This document shows, one piece after another, positions 4,557 to 5,663 of a stretch of DNA of 5,663 bases; the first letter of the stretch is position 1; the number at the start of each line of letters is the position of its first letter. A program made the position numbers and the translations under genes. This DNA is from an uncultured Campylobacter sp. Lineage in GTDB: Bacteria > Campylobacterota > Campylobacteria > Campylobacterales > Campylobacteraceae. Under the pieces are notes generated by a model. That model searched no databases and was not told the origin of the DNA. It was given only the letters and a program-made list of their open reading frames with translations. The DNA lies in assembly GCF_938045225.1 (NCBI RefSeq), contig NZ_CALINL010000048.1, positions 1-5,663 of the forward strand, given 5' to 3'.

Positions 4557-5663
4557 TTATCGCCCTTGAACGGCATTTCCAAGATCCCACATAGGCATAA
4601 AAATACCAAGCGCCAAGAGTATAACCATGCCTGCCATAAATAAAAGCATGATTGGTTCCACATAGCTTGAAATATTATCAACCAAATCACTAAATTTGGC
4701 TTTGTAATAGTCGGTAATCTTTTCTAGCATTGCGTCTATCGCACCGCCTTTTTCACCGGCGCTCAACATCTGAATAAGCATGCTTTCGTAAAGCTGAGTA
4801 TCTCTAAATGCTTCTGTTAAAGATACACCTCTAGAAACTGCAATCTTGATAGTAGCGAGCTTATCGTGTATATCTTGATTTTCTACTGTTAGAGTGTTTC
4901 AAGGGCATCGGCAATTGGAATACCGGCCCTTACTAGCTCAGTAAAAATAAGGTTAAATCTATTCATTGTCGAATAGAATATAACTTTGTTGATTAAATAA
5001 ACCTTTAGCATAAATTTATCAAATTTATATTTAAATTCATCATTTTTCTTGTATGAGTATTTTATAGCATATATTGTGGCTATAAAACCGGCCAGTATAA
5101 ATAAACCGTAATTACTCAATGCGCTTTCTATGGATAAAAGTATAATTGTAGGAGTTGGTAGATTTGCGCCTAGCTGTTCAAATATCTCTCTAAACTGCGG
5201 AACAACGAATATCATCAATATAACAAATGCTATAGCCATGGCTGACATTACTATAATTGGATATCTAAGAGCCTTTTTAAATTTTCTTTGATTTTCCCAG
5301 ACTTCTTGTAAAATTTCTGATAGTTTATGTAGCGACTCAGACATATTGCCTGTGCTTTCTCCGAGTTTTATCATAGCTACAACTACATCTCCGAGCTCTT
5401 CCTTGAATTTGGTTATAGCGTCAGTAAGACTTTGTCCTTGGTTAAGATCATCATTTATGGTTGTAAATATGATTTTTAATCTTTTATCTTCGGTTGATTT
5501 TGATATCTCCTTAATACTATCATGGATTGAAATGCCGGCATTTGTCATAACGCTTAGTTGTCGAAATGATGCTATTAGATTATTAATTTTTATCTTTGAA
5601 CCGCCGACAAATGTTGATACCTTATTCATTAGGTCGGCAAACTGTTCTTCAAGCGGAACATTT
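4557..5663 (-). pseudogene. Type II secretion F-family protein, frameshifted, 5' partial
   Basis: An inner-membrane platform protein of the GspF/PilC family, which supports pseudopilus or pilus assembly; in Campylobacter the relative CtsF serves DNA uptake. The frame is open to the right edge (NVPLEEQFADL precedes MNKVSTF), so Met at 5629 is internal and roughly 35-45 residues lie outside the window. The first F domain is whole: FRQLSVMTNAGISIHDS, then GESTGN, then the helix after LRYPIIV, FVVPQFREIFEQLGANLP, and a second helix pair. The second domain starts (MNRFNLIFTELVRAGIPIADALETL) and hits TAA at 4889-4891. Reading continues in the -1 frame as LTVENQDIHDKLATIKIAVSRG, SLTEAFRDTQ, then SAGEKGGAIDAMLEKI and the final helix at EPIMLLFMAGMVILLALGIF, ending in TAA at 4557. 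One base is missing around 4892-4897 (CACTCTAA). Without it the last helix is lost. There is no slippery sequence, so this is a mutation or a sequencing error. It leads the operon with the PAS gene 23 bp downstream. Confidence 0.85.

Noticed and set aside
4886..4898. Programmed -1 ribosomal frameshift in the F gene
   Set aside because: No heptameric slippery sequence and no clear downstream stem; F-family genes are not known to use frameshifting, so a mutation or error is simpler.
5627..5629. ATG as the start of the secretion-F protein
   Set aside because: The frame stays open upstream to the window edge with family-like residues, and no ribosome site precedes it.

Overview
The window looks like chromosomal DNA from a Campylobacter or close relative of the phylum Campylobacterota. 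I base this on AT-rich spacers full of AAATTT words, AAGGA-type ribosome sites, near-consensus TATAAT boxes without clear -35 boxes, and the kind of PAS protein, soluble chemoreceptor and secretion-F genes present. The moderate-to-high GC of the left half would fit an oral species (C. curvus, C. rectus or C. showae type) better than C. jejuni, but that is inference.

Left half (about 200-2430): a Pit-family inorganic phosphate transporter on the minus strand and a yqeY gene on the plus strand diverge from a 130-bp spacer that holds one TATAAT box for each direction. Both genes are intact. They begin with non-ATG codons (TTG and GTG) set by good ribosome sites, and each is followed by hairpins.

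Middle (2340-2736): about 400 bp without a gene, AT-rich and unusually dense in symmetry. It holds a consensus -10 box, a 15-bp direct repeat with 40-bp period, a perfect 14-bp palindrome, smaller dyads and a perfect 15-bp stem that ends the operon arriving from the right.

Right half (2737-5663): a minus-strand operon read from the right edge. Its order is a type II secretion F-family inner-membrane protein (5' end outside the window), a PAS protein of the Aer/CetB type, and a cytoplasmic methyl-accepting chemotaxis protein. Spacings of 23 and 10 bp and Shine-Dalgarno sites link the genes. The PAS protein and the receptor would form a two-piece redox or energy-taxis sensor. The F protein would belong to a secretion or DNA-uptake machine such as the Cts transformation system.

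Two of these three genes are broken. The F gene lacks one base inside its second F domain. The receptor is divided into an N-terminal ORF and a C-terminal ORF in different frames, joined by about 60 bp that resembles no receptor sequence. The C-terminal piece ends in a CZB-like domain that has lost its histidines and cysteine, and it contains a sharp GC-rich patch over the conserved tip.

I see no wholly new system. The split sensor, its zinc-less tail and the mosaic patch are the most unusual items.
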